From Brevibacillus_D fluminis_A (GTDB lineage: Bacteria; Bacillota; Bacilli; Brevibacillales; Brevibacillaceae), in the NCBI RefSeq assembly GCF_052072235.1, contig NZ_CM125436.1:3962001-4026000 (forward strand): a DNA stretch of 64,000 bases, read 5' to 3'. The notes under the pieces were generated by a model, which saw nothing but the letters and a program-made list of their open reading frames with translations, did not search any database and was not told the DNA's origin. Numbering within the stretch: position 1 is the stretch's first letter; every line of letters begins with the position of its first letter. A program made the position numbers and the translations under genes. Below are positions 62,970 to 64,000 of the stretch, one piece after another.

Positions 62970-64000
62970 TTAATACGCTGTACGCACCTGATTGCGCCCT
63001 CGGCGTTTGGCTTCATAAAGCGCTACGTCTGCCGTATGGAACATGCTTTCCACCGACATGTTGCGCGCCCCTTCCCGACTCCAGGTCGCCAAGCCGCATG
63101 AGATCGTGACGCGCGGATTGGTTTCCTGCTCCACACTGGTGCGGATTCGTTCCGCCACCGAGAAGGCCGTCGCCTCTTCGACGCGGGGGAGATAGACCGC
63201 CAGCTCCTCGCCGCCCCAACGAGCGGCCACATCCGAGTCGCGGATATTGCTTTTGATCAGATTGGCGACTTGAATCAACACTTCATCGCCCACCTGATGG
63301 CCGTACGTATCGTTTACGCTCTTGAAATAGTCGACGTCCATCAGGATCAGCGAGCCTGCGCTATCGGTGTTCAGCGACCCTTGCACCTGATCGCCCAAAT
63401 ACCGCCGCGTCGAAAGCCCTGTCAAATTGTCCGTGATGACCATGCGCTCTACTTCGCTGTGCAGCATCGCATTGGTGATCGCCAGACTGGTATGCTGCCC
63501 GAAAATTTCCAGCAGCTTGAAATCGTCAAAGCTGAAAAAGTGGTGGCGCGAATCGCACACAAGCAAGACGCCAGACACTTCGGATTCCTGCAAAAGCGGC
63601 ACGGCCATCAGCGATGCGAACGGAACCAGCGAAAATGGCATCGTCTCCGTGCTCGGATTCGCCAAAATGACGGCCTGCTTGCTCCGGATAATATCGTGCA
63701 GCGGCTGCTGCAGCGCCGAGATCCGCTCGCCCGCATGCTCCGGATTGGAGGCTGAAAGTACGAGCAGCTGGTCCTCGTCCGCGTCTTTTTGCAAAATCGC
63801 GCAATACTCTGCCTCAAAGGTGGTAAGCAGCATCGTCGTCACGAATTGCAAAATCTCATCCAGGTTCAGGCTGCGGTTAAGCTGCTGGGCCATCTCGTTG
63901 ATCAGCCGCAGCTCCCGGATCAAATTGCGCGATTGCTGGTACAGCTGCGCGTTCTCAAATGCCGTGCCCGCCGTCTCCGCCAATATGGAGATGTAGTCCG
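62970..64000 (-). CDS. GAF-GGDEF diguanylate cyclase, 5' end outside the window
   Basis: At least 343 residues; the frame is open to the window edge, so the N terminus (probably at least part of another GAF domain, ending YISILAETAGTAFENAQLY) is missing. A GAF domain follows (about residues 35-185 of the visible part), then GGDEF with DNLTGLSTRRYL, MDVDYFKSVNDTYGHQVGD and the active-site loop RWGGEELAVYLP. The GGEEL variant is compatible with activity. It would make c-di-GMP, opposing the HD-GYP enzyme at 48 kb. No RxxD inhibitory site is obvious five residues before GGEEL. Confidence 0.9.
   Translation of the reverse strand, partial: DYISILAETAGTAFENAQLYQQSRNLIRELRLINEMAQQLNRSLNLDEILQFVTTMLLTTFEAEYCAILQKDADEDQLLVLSASNPEHAGERISALQQPLHDIIRSKQAVILANPSTETMPFSLVPFASLMAVPLLQESEVSGVLLVCDSRHHFFSFDDFKLLEIFGQHTSLAITNAMLHSEVERMVITDNLTGLSTRRYLGDQVQGSLNTDSAGSLILMDVDYFKSVNDTYGHQVGDEVLIQVANLIKSNIRDSDVAARWGGEELAVYLPRVEEATAFSVAERIRTSVEQETNPRVTISCGLATWSREGARNMSVESMFHTADVALYEAKRRGRNQVRTAY

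Overview
The window (about 54% GC by eye) comes from an endospore-forming, low-GC-lineage Gram-positive bacterium. The 16S rRNA and gene content look most like Brevibacillus or a close relative in Paenibacillales; this is inference from recalled sequence, with no search run. Sporulation and germination markers are spread throughout: an alpha/beta-type SASP, GerW (YtfJ) with YtfI, a complete GerA-type receptor operon, YtrH/YtrI, Spo0M and a HisK_N-type sensor kinase. CodY and the EzrA/RefZ pair are also typical of Bacilli.

Layout. 1-7.5 kb: the 3' end of a methionine aminopeptidase gene, a DinB-like protein, a small coiled-coil protein, a PspC protein, a homogentisate catabolic operon (fumarylacetoacetase, homogentisate dioxygenase, flavin reductase), an RluA pseudouridine synthase, thiol peroxidase and the alternate lipid II flippase Amj. 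7.7-18.1 kb: pyruvate carboxylase, an orphan FliD-like protein, ytfI-ytfJ, a SASP gene, a YkoN/YkoP-like envelope pair, a TerC-family transporter and a sporulation-type histidine kinase. 18.2-25 kb: an rRNA/tRNA operon on the minus strand, transcribed 16S-5S-23S followed by 15 tRNA genes, from two tandem promoters near 24.9-25.0 kb. The 5S gene lies between 16S and 23S, which is not the canonical order.

25-34.6 kb: metabolic genes (FAH-family hydrolase, cysteine desulfurase-ThiI pair, DapF, a DUF84 NTPase, a HAD nucleotidase, an SDR oxidoreductase, an MFS exporter) and several small proteins. 34.6-37.6 kb is the only clearly mobile stretch: a complete IS1182-family element with terminal inverted repeats and a 4-bp target duplication, an IS200-type element, and the decayed 3' end of a secreted-protein gene. 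37.6-52.9 kb: EamA and MFS transporters, the gerA operon, codY, spo0M, ytrH-ytrI plus an adjacent 34-residue membrane protein, an HD-GYP phosphodiesterase and an ABC-2 exporter. 53-64 kb: an M42 peptidase interrupted by a frameshift, a YtfP-like flavoprotein, a TPM-EzrA fusion protein translationally coupled to a small membrane protein, a RefZ-like regulator, a secreted phosphodiesterase, a lipoprotein whose RBS lies in a 12-bp hairpin, an MBL hydrolase and a GAF-GGDEF protein cut by the window end.

Themes. CodY-box-like motifs lie upstream of both codY and pyc, suggesting branched-chain amino acid/GTP control of anaplerosis. Sigma-G-like promoters precede the SASP gene and the ger operon. 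The most unusual protein is the 832-residue TPM-EzrA fusion: it keeps the EzrA-RefZ neighbourhood known from B. subtilis but replaces EzrA's short extracytoplasmic tip with a complete secreted TPM domain. No CRISPR array, prophage or biosynthetic cluster was seen.
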